The notes under the pieces are model-generated. The model searched no databases and was not told where the DNA came from. It saw only the letters and a program-made list of their open reading frames with translations. Position numbers and translations under genes: made by a program. Positions 7,738 to 16,443 of a DNA stretch of 64,000 nt are shown one piece after another. Position 1 is the first letter of the stretch. Every line of letters starts with the position of its first letter. This DNA comes from Curtobacterium sp. VKM Ac-1393 (lineage in GTDB: Bacteria; Actinomycetota; Actinomycetes; Actinomycetales; Microbacteriaceae): NCBI RefSeq assembly GCF_015350995.1, contig NZ_JADKRW010000001.1, forward strand, positions 385,702 to 449,701, written 5' to 3'.

Positions 7738-8616
7738 ATGGAGACCCGCCTGCTGGAACAGTTCGTGACCGTCGCCGCCGAGGGCAGCATCACCCGCGCG
7801 GCCGAACGACTGTGGGCCGCGCAGTCCACGGTGTCGGCCGGGATCGCCTCGCTCGAACGGACCTTCGGCGTCCGCCTGTTCGACCGCACCGGACGACACC
7901 TCGTGCTCACCACCGCCGGTGAGGACCTGCTCCCCCACGCCCGCACGGTGCTCGAATCGCTCGACCGGATGCGTGACCTGGCGACCGTGGACGACGCCGA
8001 CCTGCGTGGGCGAGTGCGGCTCGGCATCTTCACGAGCATGGACATCGTCGACCTGACCGGGGTGCTGCGACGGTTCCGGCGGCGGCACCCGCTCGTCGCC
8101 GTGGAGCTGATGACCTCGCCGTCTGGCACCACCGGGCTCGTGCAGGACCTGGTCGCCGGGCGGCTCGACATCGCGTACACGGGCTTGCCGACGGTGCCGG
8201 CCGGGGTGGTCGTCGAGCCGTTGCGGGAGATGCCGTTCCGGGTGTTCACGGCGTCGGACCACCCGCTGGCGGGGCGCGCCTCGGTGTCGCTCGCCGAGCT
8301 GGCTGACGAGCCCTTCGTCGACACGGCGCACGGGTTCGGCAACCGGATCATCCTCGACGGCGCGCTCGAACGCCTCGGGATCCGGCGGCGGATCGTCGCC
8401 GAGATGAACGACATGCCCGCGGTGATCCGGTTCGCCTCGGCCGGGCTGGGCGTCGGGGTCGTGCCGGACTCGGGGGTGCGGCACGACGGCGCGGTGCTCG
8501 ACCTCGAGGACGCGGTCGAACCCCTGCGCATCGGCCTGGCGATCCGCACGAGTCCGGAGCCGAACCGCGCCGTGCAGACGTTGGCGCGCGACATCGTCGC
8601 TGCGCGCGTCGTGTGA
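7738..8616 (+). CDS. LysR-family transcriptional regulator
   Basis: A 292-residue LysR regulator: HTH at residues ~1-60 (ITRAAERLWAAQSTVSAGIA, ERTFGVRLFDRTGR) and an effector-binding domain (residues ~88-290). The long open frame further upstream runs antisense through the MFS gene and is not coding. An alternative ATG at 7705 would add 11 residues; GATACT (7695-7700) sits just before it, so the exact start is uncertain. The intergenic region carries two ATCGAT blocks (7713-7728) near the start, a possible autoregulatory site. It probably controls the divergent MFS transporter. Confidence 0.88.
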   Translation: METRLLEQFVTVAAEGSITRAAERLWAAQSTVSAGIASLERTFGVRLFDRTGRHLVLTTAGEDLLPHARTVLESLDRMRDLATVDDADLRGRVRLGIFTSMDIVDLTGVLRRFRRRHPLVAVELMTSPSGTTGLVQDLVAGRLDIAYTGLPTVPAGVVVEPLREMPFRVFTASDHPLAGRASVSLAELADEPFVDTAHGFGNRIILDGALERLGIRRRIVAEMNDMPAVIRFASAGLGVGVVPDSGVRHDGAVLDLEDAVEPLRIGLAIRTSPEPNRAVQTLARDIVAARVV

Positions 8617-8648
8617 CGCGGCGCCGGTCGGTGGGTCCCACCGGCGGA

Positions 8649-8685
8649 CTGGAGGCACGGGGCTGGGTCCGCCACGAGCCTCCAG
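8649..8685. terminator. Hairpin terminator (GGAGGC family variant)
   Basis: CTGGAGGC (8649-8656) pairs with GCCTCCAG (8678-8685) around a 21-base loop, between the convergent LysR and membrane-protein genes. Its placement supports a bidirectional terminator; there is no T-run, as is common in actinobacteria. Confidence 0.65.
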
Positions 8686-8689
8686 GCCG

Positions 8690-9457
8690 TCAGTCCCCCC
8701 AGATCGTCTCGACGAGAGCGGGCAAGAGCCCGTCGGTCGGGACGTTGGTCTGCTCGATGGTGATCCAGGTGTCACCTCGGGTGAAGTACGTGTACGCCTT
8801 CTCCACGCCGTAGGGCTCCACGATCCCTCGGGACTGGCAGAACGTGCCGCCGTCGCGCTCGGTGCACGTCCCCCCGCCGTCCCGCGCCGGGAACTCGTCG
8901 ATCTCCTGCTGGATGGCGGCCTCGGTGGCGGTCCCGACCCGGACCTCGATCCCCGAGACGTCCGCGCGCGGGTCACGCCATGTGCAGGAGACTTTCGACT
9001 CCACGCCTGCCGGATCCTGACCGTCGGGCACCCGATCGGTCCCCGACGGCGGATCGGCCTGCGTCAACGGAGTGTCGCCGAAGAAACGGCTGTAGTCCGC
9101 TGCCGAGACGAGCGCACGACAGTCCGTCGGGATCGCCGCCACGGCACTCGGAGCGGTCGGCGTGGACGTCGGGGTCGGGGCGCCGGTGATCGGCGCGGAG
9201 CTCGGGGTCGTGGCCGACGGCGACGGCTCGGGTGCCTGCGTCTGCGACGGTGCGGCGACCGGGGTGTCCTGCTGCGAGAGCGTCAGGGCGACGGCGCCGG
9301 TGGCGGTCCCGACGGCGAGCAGCGCGACGACACCGATGACGATGCCGGATCGGCCACGACCCCGCCTGGCCCGCGGGGTGGCGCGCTCGAGGACGTTCTG
9401 CTTCATCGAGACGAGCATGCGCTGCAGGTCGTCTCCCTCGGGAGGTTCAGTGTTCAT
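8690..9457 (-). CDS. Single-pass membrane protein coupled to ECF sigma factor (putative anti-sigma or sensor)
   Basis: A 255-residue type II membrane protein: ~36-residue basic cytoplasmic N-terminus, one helix (residues ~37-60, GIVIGVVALLAVGTATGAVA), a Pro/Ser/Thr linker and an extracellular domain with several Cys. It overlaps the ECF sigma gene by 11 bp, so translation is coupled and an anti-sigma role is plausible, although no zinc-binding anti-sigma motif is visible. The extracellular domain resembles the lipoprotein at 51566-52222: both have CxWxDPRADxS, a CQ pair, YFTRGD and a QxN(V/I)xT ending. The two therefore look like paralogous exodomains on different anchors. Confidence 0.75.
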   Translation of the reverse strand: MNTEPPEGDDLQRMLVSMKQNVLERATPRARRGRGRSGIVIGVVALLAVGTATGAVALTLSQQDTPVAAPSQTQAPEPSPSATTPSSAPITGAPTPTSTPTAPSAVAAIPTDCRALVSAADYSRFFGDTPLTQADPPSGTDRVPDGQDPAGVESKVSCTWRDPRADVSGIEVRVGTATEAAIQQEIDEFPARDGGGTCTERDGGTFCQSRGIVEPYGVEKAYTYFTRGDTWITIEQTNVPTDGLLPALVETIWGD

Positions 9458-9992
9458 CGTGCGTCACCACCTTCTTGAGTCGGCGCCGGCTGCGGGAGAC
9501 CCGCTGGGTGACCGCCCCGACACTGAGACCGAGCATCTCGGCGGCCTCGGCGTAGGAGTACCCCTCGAGCAGGCAGAGTTCGCAGATCCGTCGGTCGGTC
9601 TCCGGCAGTGCGGCGATCTCGTCGCGGACCCAGCGCAGGAGTTCCCGCGCCTCGTCCTGGTCGGTCGGCGCGACGAGGTGCTCCGGCAGTTCGTCGGCGC
9701 GTCGACGGGCCTGCTTCCGGCCGGTGTTGAACGCGTGGTTCCGGCAGACGACGAGCAGCCACGGCAGCACGGTGTCGGCCGGGAGCTCCAGTGCCACCGC
9801 CCGCTGCCAGAGGGTCAGGAACGAGTCCTGCACGATCTCCTCGACGTCGGAACGGTCGTCGACGAGTGCCCAGGCGTACCGGGTGAGTGTGGCGGCGTAG
9901 CGGTCGAACACCCGTGCGAGCGCACCGGTGTCCCCCTGCGCGATCGCACGGACGAGTCCTTCGTCCGTGTCGGTGCCGGTCGTCACGTCCAC
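9447..9992 (-). CDS. ECF-type RNA polymerase sigma factor
   Basis: A 181-residue sigma-70 family ECF factor. Region 2 (residues ~15-85) includes RYAWALVDDRSDVEEIVQDS and FLTLW, with the -10-binding segment. Region 4 (residues ~120-175) carries the HTH LEGYSYAEAAEMLGLSVGAV and a basic end. The GTG at 9992 is preceded by AAGGAGG at suitable spacing, so this transcript has a leader and strong ribosome binding. It is followed by an overlapping membrane-protein gene, the usual sigma/anti-sigma order. The promoter recognised cannot be read from this window. Confidence 0.93.
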   Translation of the reverse strand: MDVTTGTDTDEGLVRAIAQGDTGALARVFDRYAATLTRYAWALVDDRSDVEEIVQDSFLTLWQRAVALELPADTVLPWLLVVCRNHAFNTGRKQARRRADELPEHLVAPTDQDEARELLRWVRDEIAALPETDRRICELCLLEGYSYAEAAEMLGLSVGAVTQRVSRSRRRLKKVVTHDEH

Positions 9993-10109
9993 ATCCCACC
10001 TCCTTCACTCAGAGGTGTCGGCAGGACGCGCGATCCTGACAGGACCGTGGCGGAAACGTGATCCCGGGCGTGTCCGACCCGAGACGCGATCCGGCCGGAC
10101 CGGTGCCGA

Positions 10110-10373
10110 TCAGTGGAAGTCGTCGCCCTCGCCCTCGCCGGGCGCCTTGTGCCCGCCGAGCATGTCGTTGTCGTCCTGCTCACTCGTCGAGGCGAGCTGC
10201 AGCATCGCGAGGACGACGACCACCACGATGAACGCGACGCCGAGGAAGATCACGGCCAGCTGGAGTTCCCGCGTCGAGAACAGCACGACGAGCCCGGTGA
10301 ACACCGCGATGATCGCGGAGATCCCGAGGAGCTCGACCGGGCGCAGACGGTCACGACGGCTGGGGGTGGTCAT
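10110..10373 (-). CDS. Small two-helix membrane protein
   Basis: An 87-residue protein with two hydrophobic helices (residues ~15-35 and ~42-62) and an acidic, Asp/Glu/Gly-rich C-terminus (GEGEGDDFH). Its ATG overlaps the stop of the upstream HdeD-like gene in an ATGA arrangement, so it is translated by coupling and belongs to that two-gene operon. I do not recognise a family. The earlier in-frame start would run into the upstream gene and is rejected. Confidence 0.75.
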   Translation of the reverse strand: MTTPSRRDRLRPVELLGISAIIAVFTGLVVLFSTRELQLAVIFLGVAFIVVVVVLAMLQLASTSEQDDNDMLGGHKAPGEGEGDDFH

Positions 10374-11029
10374 GCGTGTGGTGCTCCGTTCGGGGTGACG
10401 GCCGGCGAGGCCGTACCCCACTTGTGCGAGAGGCCGGCGATCACGTGGAAGACCGCCGTGACGGCGAGGTAGGCGCCGAGCAGGCCGACCAGGACGATCG
10501 AGGCGTCGAGGGTGCCGGTGACCTGTTCCACGCCACCGAGTTGCTGCGAGTAGTCCGGCGGGGTCACGAGGAAGGCGACGGCGAGCAGCAGGGTGAGCCC
10601 GCCGATCGTGGTCCAGTCCCGCGCGAAGGGCGAACGGCGTCGGGCGCGGAGCCCCTGCGCCAGCTCGAGGGCCCCGGTCAGCACCGCGAAGGCGACGACG
10701 ATCGAGATGAACGCGGGCAGGCCGAGGCCGTTGCCGGCGAACCCGGCGACCGCGGCCAGCAGGGTGATGACCGCCTGCAGCAGCGTGGTGCGGCGGGACC
10801 GGCCGTCGAGCGGGAGACGCGCGATGCCGGCCCAGAGGAGCACGAGGCCCTCGACCAGCGCGAACCCGGCGAACAACAGCAGGCCGTAACCGGCGGCGTG
10901 GTTCGTCGAGAAGGTGATGACGAGTGCGACGACCGCGGCGGGCACGGCCCGGAGGATCGGGATCGGCCAGTACCGCGCGCGTTGGGTCGCCTCGTTCACG
11001 GTGGTGGCGTCGTCCACGGTGTCGGACAC
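10370..11029 (-). CDS. HdeD/DUF308-like multi-pass membrane protein
   Basis: A 219-residue membrane protein with six to seven hydrophobic helices of the DUF308/HdeD type (for example AGYGLLLFAGFALVEGLVLL and AVLTGALELAQGLRARRR). E. coli HdeD is linked to acid resistance, but the actinobacterial members are uncharacterised. The GTG at 11029 is chosen because AAAGAGG lies 5 bases upstream; an ATG 18 bases earlier lies upstream of that site. Translationally coupled to the 87-residue protein downstream. Confidence 0.78.
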   Translation of the reverse strand: MSDTVDDATTVNEATQRARYWPIPILRAVPAAVVALVITFSTNHAAGYGLLLFAGFALVEGLVLLWAGIARLPLDGRSRRTTLLQAVITLLAAVAGFAGNGLGLPAFISIVVAFAVLTGALELAQGLRARRRSPFARDWTTIGGLTLLLAVAFLVTPPDYSQQLGGVEQVTGTLDASIVLVGLLGAYLAVTAVFHVIAGLSHKWGTASPAVTPNGAPHA

Positions 11030-11137
11030 GGGACCTCTTTCAGGCATGCGGATCGTGGGTTCGATCCTACCGCCGGAGTGGCGGCCGCCCGACCGCCGTG
11101 GGGACCCGCAGCACTGAGGATGCTCGAATCCGTGGAC

Positions 11138-11167
11138 GGGGCGGCGCCGACCGAGCGACGCCGCCCC
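11138..11167 (-). terminator. Hairpin terminator after the LAxTG surface-protein gene
   Basis: GGGGCGGCG (11138-11146) pairs with CGCCGCCCC (11159-11167) around a 12-base loop, immediately 3' of the stop of the minus-strand surface-protein gene. It has a strong G/C stem but no T-tract. Confidence 0.65.
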
Positions 11168-11175
11168 GCACCCGA

Positions 11176-13155
11176 TCAGGGTCGTTGCTGGTCGTCGGTC
11201 GTCCCCGATCGCCGTGCACGCCGACGCGCGAGCCACCAGCACGTCGAGCCGGGCGCGACCACCACCCCGGCGAGTGCCGCGAGCACCCCGAGGTCGTCGG
11301 CTCCCGTGTAGGCGAGGGCGCCCACGGTGGGCGTCCCGCCGTCGACCGTGCCGCCGCTGCCCCGGTCACCGTCGTCGCCTTCGTCGCCCCGAGGAGCGAT
11401 CGTGGAAGCGGCCTCGTCAGCATCGGGCTCCGGAGCCCTCGTGGTGGTCGGGGACGGGCTCGGTGCTGGGCCCTCGTCGCCGGGCCCCTCGTCGACGGGG
11501 TCCACGACGATCGGCACCTCGGTGGACGGGTCGCCGCCGTCCGGGTCCGTGGGGGACGTCGCCGTGGCCACGTTCACCACGTCCGACCCGTCCCCCTGGT
11601 ACTCCGGGTCGAGCACGGCACGGATGCGGAAGTCGAGGGTCTCCCCCACGGCGAGCGCGACCTCGGACCGGCAGGTCACGCGCTGCCCCTCGGCCGTGCA
11701 GCCGTCGTCGGACCCGACGAAGCGCATCGCCTCGGGCAGGTCGTCCACCGCGCCGACCTGCTGCGCGACCGACGGTCCGCGGTTCCGCGCGGTCACGGTG
11801 TACTCGACCTCGTCACCGGGCACGACGGTGGACGGTGACACCGTCTTGTCCGTCTCGACGTGGGCGACGACCGCCGGCGCGGCGACGGTCGTGCTCGCCC
11901 GCGAGCTGTTGTCGGCCTCGTTCGTGTCGGACATCGACGCCGGAGGTGCGATGGTCGCGACGCTCTCGAGTTCCCCCTCGGCCCCCTCGGCGATCCGCCC
12001 CTCGATCGTCACCACGGCCGATCCGCCCCGGGGCAGGTCGAGGTCGGTCGCCACGTCACCCTGGCCGGATCCGGTCACACAGCCGGAGCCCTCCGCCGCC
12101 GCGCACGTCCAGGAAGCACCCTCGATCGCGTCGGGGACGTCCACCCGCAGCGGGCTGGGGTCGGCCGCGTTCGGCCCGGGGTTCCGCGCCGTGACGGTGT
12201 ACCGGACGGGCGCCCCGGCGACTGCGGTGGCGGGCAGGTCGTGCTCGACGGACAGGTCGGCGGGCTTCCAGACCCGGAGGGCGTCGACCTCGTGGTTGTC
12301 CACGTGGCTGCCGGTCGCACCGGCGAACCCGAGCCGGAGGGTGCTCGGCAGCGGGGTCTGCTCGTCTCCGTGCAGGGGAACCGAGTCGAGCACGGTGCGC
12401 ATGGCCGAGCCGACCTGCAGGCGGACGGTCATCGACAGCTCGCCAGCGTCGCCGGGCAGCAGGGTGATGCGGACCTTCCGCGGCGTCGATCCGTTCGTCA
12501 CCGTGCCGCCGGGGGCGGGTGCCCCGGCGACGTACCGGTAGCCCTCGAGCCCGTTGCCGGACCCGCGGACGACGACGTGGTCCGGCTGTGCTCCGGGGCC
12601 GGAGGCGTTGATGCGCGACGAGAAGTTGCCGTAGTGGTCGATCGCGATCCCCGCGAAGCCTCCGGGGACACCGGGCAGGTCGCACAGTCGCCCGCCACCC
12701 TCGGTGGCCTCCTTGCGGCAGGCGTACCCGAGCCCGGCACCGAAGGACCCCACACCCTGCGCCGCCGCACCGTCGGCGAGGTACAGGAGCAGCCCGTCGG
12801 CCCCGGGGTCGTCCTTCGCGGTGTGCATCGCGTAGGTGAACTCGATCTCGAGCCCGGTGTCGGACGGGAACGTGTCGTTGGTCGACCACGCTCCCGCCTG
12901 GTTGCGGACGTCCTCGGTCAGACGCAGCCGTCCGCCGGTGACCGTGGCGTCACCGTGCAGCGCGCCGCCGGACGCGCTGGAGAACTGGTTGACGTACGGG
13001 AAGTCGAGCGTCGCTGCGCTCGAGCCCGCGGGCAGGATCGTCGGTGCCGCGAGCACGGCGAGCGCGGTCAGTGCGGTGCACGTCGCGGCGAGGCGGCGGA
13101 CGAGCCGCGACCGGACCGGACGTGGGACGGATGCTGGAGCAGTGGGTTCTCTCAT
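11176..13155 (-). CDS. LAxTG-anchored surface protein with lectin-like and DUF11 domains
   Basis: A 659-residue exported protein. An Arg-rich signal peptide (residues 1-48, cleavage near AGSSAA) precedes an L-type-lectin-like beta domain (residues ~50-295, with ADGLLLYLADG and GFAGIAIDHYGNFS). Two DUF11-type repeats follow (residues ~300-405 and ~425-540; YTVTARNPGPNAADPSPL and YTVTARNRGPSVAQQV), then a Pro/Ser/Asp-rich wall-spanning linker. It ends with LAYTG (residue ~614), a hydrophobic helix and RRRARR. LAxTG is a class E sortase signal, so covalent attachment to peptidoglycan is likely; no sortase is in the window. The ligand is unknown; adhesion to plant or polysaccharide surfaces is an inference. 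Confidence 0.85.
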   Translation of the reverse strand: MREPTAPASVPRPVRSRLVRRLAATCTALTALAVLAAPTILPAGSSAATLDFPYVNQFSSASGGALHGDATVTGGRLRLTEDVRNQAGAWSTNDTFPSDTGLEIEFTYAMHTAKDDPGADGLLLYLADGAAAQGVGSFGAGLGYACRKEATEGGGRLCDLPGVPGGFAGIAIDHYGNFSSRINASGPGAQPDHVVVRGSGNGLEGYRYVAGAPAPGGTVTNGSTPRKVRITLLPGDAGELSMTVRLQVGSAMRTVLDSVPLHGDEQTPLPSTLRLGFAGATGSHVDNHEVDALRVWKPADLSVEHDLPATAVAGAPVRYTVTARNPGPNAADPSPLRVDVPDAIEGASWTCAAAEGSGCVTGSGQGDVATDLDLPRGGSAVVTIEGRIAEGAEGELESVATIAPPASMSDTNEADNSSRASTTVAAPAVVAHVETDKTVSPSTVVPGDEVEYTVTARNRGPSVAQQVGAVDDLPEAMRFVGSDDGCTAEGQRVTCRSEVALAVGETLDFRIRAVLDPEYQGDGSDVVNVATATSPTDPDGGDPSTEVPIVVDPVDEGPGDEGPAPSPSPTTTRAPEPDADEAASTIAPRGDEGDDGDRGSGGTVDGGTPTVGALAYTGADDLGVLAALAGVVVAPGSTCWWLARRRARRSGTTDDQQRP

Positions 13156-13265
13156 GCCCCGATCGTCGCGATCCGGACGTCACCGGAGGGCGGCCCCGAC
13201 CCGATCTGTGGAACGGGGCCACGGGCCTCCTGGCTGTGGAGGAAGAACGGACTGACCCGGTCCGC

Positions 13266-14933
13266 TCAGGCCAACCACACCGTTGTCTCACCCGGCAAGA
13301 CGCGCGGCGAGACGCCCGGCGAAGCACCGGGCACCGCGCCGAGCGGCCCCGACGCGACCACGACGTCTCCCGCCGGCATCGGCACCGGCGTCGTGCCGAA
13401 GTTCGTGACCGACCGCCACCCGTCGTGCCGGGCGAAGGCGACCACACCGTCGGGCGCGTCCAGCCAGGTGAGCTCCTCCCCCTGCTGCAGCCGGCGACGG
13501 GCGTCCAGCGCTGCCCGGTACAGGGACAGCGTCGACGTCGGATCGCCGTCCTCCGCCTGCACCGACGACGCCCCGAAGTCGGCCGGCTGCGGCAGCAGCG
13601 GTGCGACGTCGCCGAAGCCGAACGACGGCCCGGAGGTCGTCCACGGGATCGGCACACGGCAGCCGTCGCGGCCCTTCACGGTGTGCCCCGAGCGCAGCCA
13701 CTTCGGGTCCTGCAGCTCGTCGTGCGGGATGGCCGTGGCCTCGTGCAGCCCGAGCTCCTCGCCCTGGTAGACGTACGACGAACCGGGCAGCGCGAGCATG
13801 AGCAGGGTCGCGGCGCGGGCACGGCGCAGTCCCCGCTCACGGTCGAGCTCGGGCGCGGTGCCGTCGGTCAGCAGCCAGGCGTCGGTGTCCGTACCGTCCG
13901 GCAGGCCGTAGCGGCTGGCGTGCCGCACGACGTCGTGGTTCGACAGCACCCAGGTACTCGACGCCCCGGACTGCTCCGACGCCGCCAGGTTCCGTTCGAC
14001 GATGCTCCGGAAGTCGGCGGCTTCGAACGGTGCCTCCAGCAGGTCGAAGTTGAACGCCTGTCCGAGTTCGGTGGGCCGGGCGTACAGGACGCGTCGTGGT
14101 CCGGGCGCCCAGGCCTCGGCCACGGCGGCGCGGGGCGGTGCGTACTCGTCGAGCACGGTCCGCCACGACGCGAAGACCTCGTGCACCTCGTCGCGGTCGT
14201 ACAGCGGGTCGGAACCGTCGAGCGGCAGCGCGTGCTCGTTCGACGGGCGGTACGGCGTCGACAGGTCCTTCGCCAGGCCGTGTGCGACGTCGACCCGGAA
14301 GCCGTCGACCCCGCGGTCGGACCAGAAGCGCAGCGTGTCCTCGAAGTCGGCGCGGACCTCGGGGTTCGACCAGTCCAGGTCCGGTTGCTCTGGAGCGAAC
14401 AGGTGCAGGTACCACTGACCGTCCGACACCCGCGTCCACGCGCTCCCGCCGAAGTTCGAGACCCAGTCGCTCGGCGGCAGCGCTCCGGAGGGGCCCGCGC
14501 CGTCGCGGAACACGTACCACGCTCGTTCCGGAGAGCCGGGGGCGGCCGCCAGCGCGGCCCGGAACCACTCGTGCTCGTCCGAGGTGTGGTTCGGCACGAT
14601 GTCGACGATCACCCGCAGGTCGTGCTCGTGCGCGGCCCGCACCAGGGCGTCGAGGTCCTCGAGCGACCCGAGCCGCGGGTCGACAGCCCGGTAGTCGGCC
14701 ACGTCGTAGCCGCCGTCGGCGAGTGGCGACGGGAAGAACGGCGAGAGCCAGATCGCATCGACGCCGAGCTCCGCCAGGTACGGCACGCGGCTGGTGATCC
14801 CGGCGACGTCGCCCAGGCCGTCGGCGTCCGAGTCCGCGAAGCTGCGCGGGTAGACCTGGTAGACGACGGCGTCGCGCCACCAGTCCGGGTTCGTCGTGCG
14901 GGGCGTGCTGGCCGGCGTCCGAAGCGTGCTCAC
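13266..14933 (-). CDS. GH13 alpha-glucosidase (oligo-1,6-glucosidase type)
   Basis: A 555-residue glycoside hydrolase family 13 enzyme, probably cytoplasmic (no signal peptide), hydrolysing alpha-glucosides from maltose- or isomaltose-type oligosaccharides. The (beta/alpha)8 barrel starts at AVVYQVYPRSFADSDADGLG. Conserved regions visible are DIVPNHTS, GFRVDVAHGL (nucleophile Asp), VAEAW (acid/base Glu) and LSNHDVVRH (third Asp), with a short beta-domain at the C-terminus. The GTG at 14933 is chosen because TACGGT ends 6 bases upstream (leaderless); the longer frame reads through a 23-bp tandem duplication. No transporter is adjacent. Confidence 0.93.
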   Translation of the reverse strand: MSTLRTPASTPRTTNPDWWRDAVVYQVYPRSFADSDADGLGDVAGITSRVPYLAELGVDAIWLSPFFPSPLADGGYDVADYRAVDPRLGSLEDLDALVRAAHEHDLRVIVDIVPNHTSDEHEWFRAALAAAPGSPERAWYVFRDGAGPSGALPPSDWVSNFGGSAWTRVSDGQWYLHLFAPEQPDLDWSNPEVRADFEDTLRFWSDRGVDGFRVDVAHGLAKDLSTPYRPSNEHALPLDGSDPLYDRDEVHEVFASWRTVLDEYAPPRAAVAEAWAPGPRRVLYARPTELGQAFNFDLLEAPFEAADFRSIVERNLAASEQSGASSTWVLSNHDVVRHASRYGLPDGTDTDAWLLTDGTAPELDRERGLRRARAATLLMLALPGSSYVYQGEELGLHEATAIPHDELQDPKWLRSGHTVKGRDGCRVPIPWTTSGPSFGFGDVAPLLPQPADFGASSVQAEDGDPTSTLSLYRAALDARRRLQQGEELTWLDAPDGVVAFARHDGWRSVTNFGTTPVPMPAGDVVVASGPLGAVPGASPGVSPRVLPGETTVWLA

Positions 14934-14943
14934 GTCGCCACCG

Positions 14944-14989
14944 TACCCAGCGGAGCGGACACCGGGTACCCAGCGGAGCGGACACCGGG
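14944..14989. repeat. Tandem 23-bp duplication at the alpha-glucosidase promoter
   Basis: Two identical 23-base units, 14944-14966 and 14967-14989 (unit begins TACCCAGCGGAGCGGACACC), abut without a gap. The inner unit overlaps the predicted -10 hexamer of the minus-strand GH13 gene (14940-14945). This could be a duplicated operator or a recent slippage event. Confidence 0.85.
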
Positions 14990-15090
14990 CACGGATCGGG
15001 AATGGCTGCCGACGTGACAGCATTGGTTGTCGCTGACACCTTTCCGTCACAGAACGGGCTCACACCCGTCGAAGAACCAGAAGGATCACC

Positions 15091-15648
15091 ATGACGAACG
15101 TCCTCACACTCGTCGGCAGCCTGCGCGCCGACTCCATCAACCGCAAGCTCGCCGAGGCCGCGGCGCACCACGCGCCGGAGGGCATCGAGGTCTCCACGTT
15201 CGACGGCATCGTCGACCTGCCGTTCTACAACGAGGACATCGACGGGGACACCCCGCCCGCCGCGGCCGTCGCCTTCCGCGACGCCATCGCCGCCGCGGAC
15301 GCTGTCCTGCTCGTCACCCCCGAGTACAACGGCACGATCCCGGCCGTCCTGAAGAACGCACTCGACTGGGCATCGCGTCCGTTCGGCGCGTCGCCGCTGT
15401 CCGGCAAGCCGCTCGCCGCCATCGGTTCGGCGTTCGGTCAGTACGGCGGCGTCTGGGCCCACGACGACGCGCGCAAGGTCGCCGGCATCGCCGGCGCGAA
15501 GGTCCTGGAGGACGTCAAGGTCGCCATCCCGCAGTCGGTGGTCCGCTTCGCGGAGACCCACCCGCGCGAGGACGCCGAGGTCACGGAGCTCGTCCAGGGC
15601 GCGCTGCGCGCGCTCGCCGACGCGTCGACGGAGCAGGCCGCCGCGTAG
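15091..15648 (+). CDS. NADPH-dependent FMN reductase family protein
   Basis: A 185-residue flavodoxin-fold reductase (chromate/quinone reductase-like). The FMN phosphate-binding segment is LVGSLRADSINRKLAEA (residues ~7-23). The typical TPEYNGTIPAVLKNALDW block is at residues ~77-94, followed by GKPLAAIGSA. Such enzymes use NAD(P)H to reduce FMN, quinones or nitro/azo compounds and are often oxidative-stress related. AGAAGGATCACC precedes the ATG, giving a strong ribosome site. Monocistronic, ending in a long hairpin at 15681-15722. Confidence 0.9.
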   Translation: MTNVLTLVGSLRADSINRKLAEAAAHHAPEGIEVSTFDGIVDLPFYNEDIDGDTPPAAAVAFRDAIAAADAVLLVTPEYNGTIPAVLKNALDWASRPFGASPLSGKPLAAIGSAFGQYGGVWAHDDARKVAGIAGAKVLEDVKVAIPQSVVRFAETHPREDAEVTELVQGALRALADASTEQAAA

Positions 15649-15680
15649 TCGGCCGGGTGCGGTCGTCCGCACCACACGAC

Positions 15681-15722
15681 GGACGGGAGGCGCGTGGCGA
15701 CCCCGCCACGGGCCTCCCGTCC
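15681..15722. terminator. GGGAGGC-family hairpin terminator
   Basis: A near-perfect inverted repeat of about 19 bases per arm (GGACGGGAGGCGCGTGGCG against CGCCACGGGCCTCCCGTCC) with a 4-base loop, 3' of the FMN reductase gene. It belongs to the recurrent GGGAGGC hairpin family of this window. Confidence 0.75.
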
Positions 15723-15810
15723 TGCGCGTGAGCGCCTCGAACGCCGGGTGCAGGCACACCCACAGGAAGTCGCTAGACGGCCTCCATACGAGACGGACTA
15801 GCCTGTTCGA

Positions 15811-16323
15811 ATGGCAACGGAGGAGATCACCGAGGCGTCCGGGTACTGGTTCCCCGACGACGACGCGACGCAGCGCGGGGTCGCCGTGCTGAACGCCCTG
15901 CGCCGCTACCGGGCCGCCGAGACCGCGATGCGCCGCCGGACCCGCGACTCCATGGGCATGGGCGAGACGGACCTGCTCGCCGTGCGCTTCCTGCTGCAGT
16001 CGCAGCGTTCGGGACGCAGCATCAGCCCGAAGGACCTCGCGGCACACCTCAAGATCTCGTCGGCCTCGACCACGATCCTCGTCGACCGGCTGGTCAAGTC
16101 GAACCACGTGCGCCGCGACCCACACCCCACCGACCGCCGCGCCCTCGTGATCACGCCGACCACCGAGACCGACGACGAGGTCCGCGCCACGCTCGGCATC
16201 ATGCACCGTCGGATGATGACCATCGCCGAGGGGCTCCCCGCCTCGGAAGCCCGCATCGTCGCGTCGTTCCTCGAGCAGATGCGCGGTGCCGTCGACCAGG
16301 TGGACCCCGCACCGGCCCACTGA
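15811..16323 (+). CDS. MarR-family transcriptional regulator
   Basis: A 170-residue winged-helix regulator. The DNA-binding core is about residues 50-125: SISPKDLAAHLKISSASTTI is the HTH and DPHPTDRRALVITPT the wing with the typical DxRxxxLxxT pattern. TAGCCT ends 6 bases before the ATG, so the transcript is probably leaderless. It lies just upstream of, and in the same direction as, the Dps operon; control of that operon is possible but not shown. Confidence 0.88.
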   Translation: MATEEITEASGYWFPDDDATQRGVAVLNALRRYRAAETAMRRRTRDSMGMGETDLLAVRFLLQSQRSGRSISPKDLAAHLKISSASTTILVDRLVKSNHVRRDPHPTDRRALVITPTTETDDEVRATLGIMHRRMMTIAEGLPASEARIVASFLEQMRGAVDQVDPAPAH

Positions 16324-16443
16324 TCGCCGCGAGCACGCCCCGGTCGAACGCTCGGGGGACAGTGCGGTTCCGTGTGCACTGAGAACGGACTCGGGTGCAC
16401 CGCGTAGACCGGAACGGTCACCGACGCGAAAGGAGCCACAACC

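Noticed and set aside
11045..11075. tRNA-like TpsiC arm (GGGTTCGATCC)
   Set aside because: The preceding bases lie in the HdeD-like gene and its ribosome site and cannot form acceptor, D and anticodon stems.
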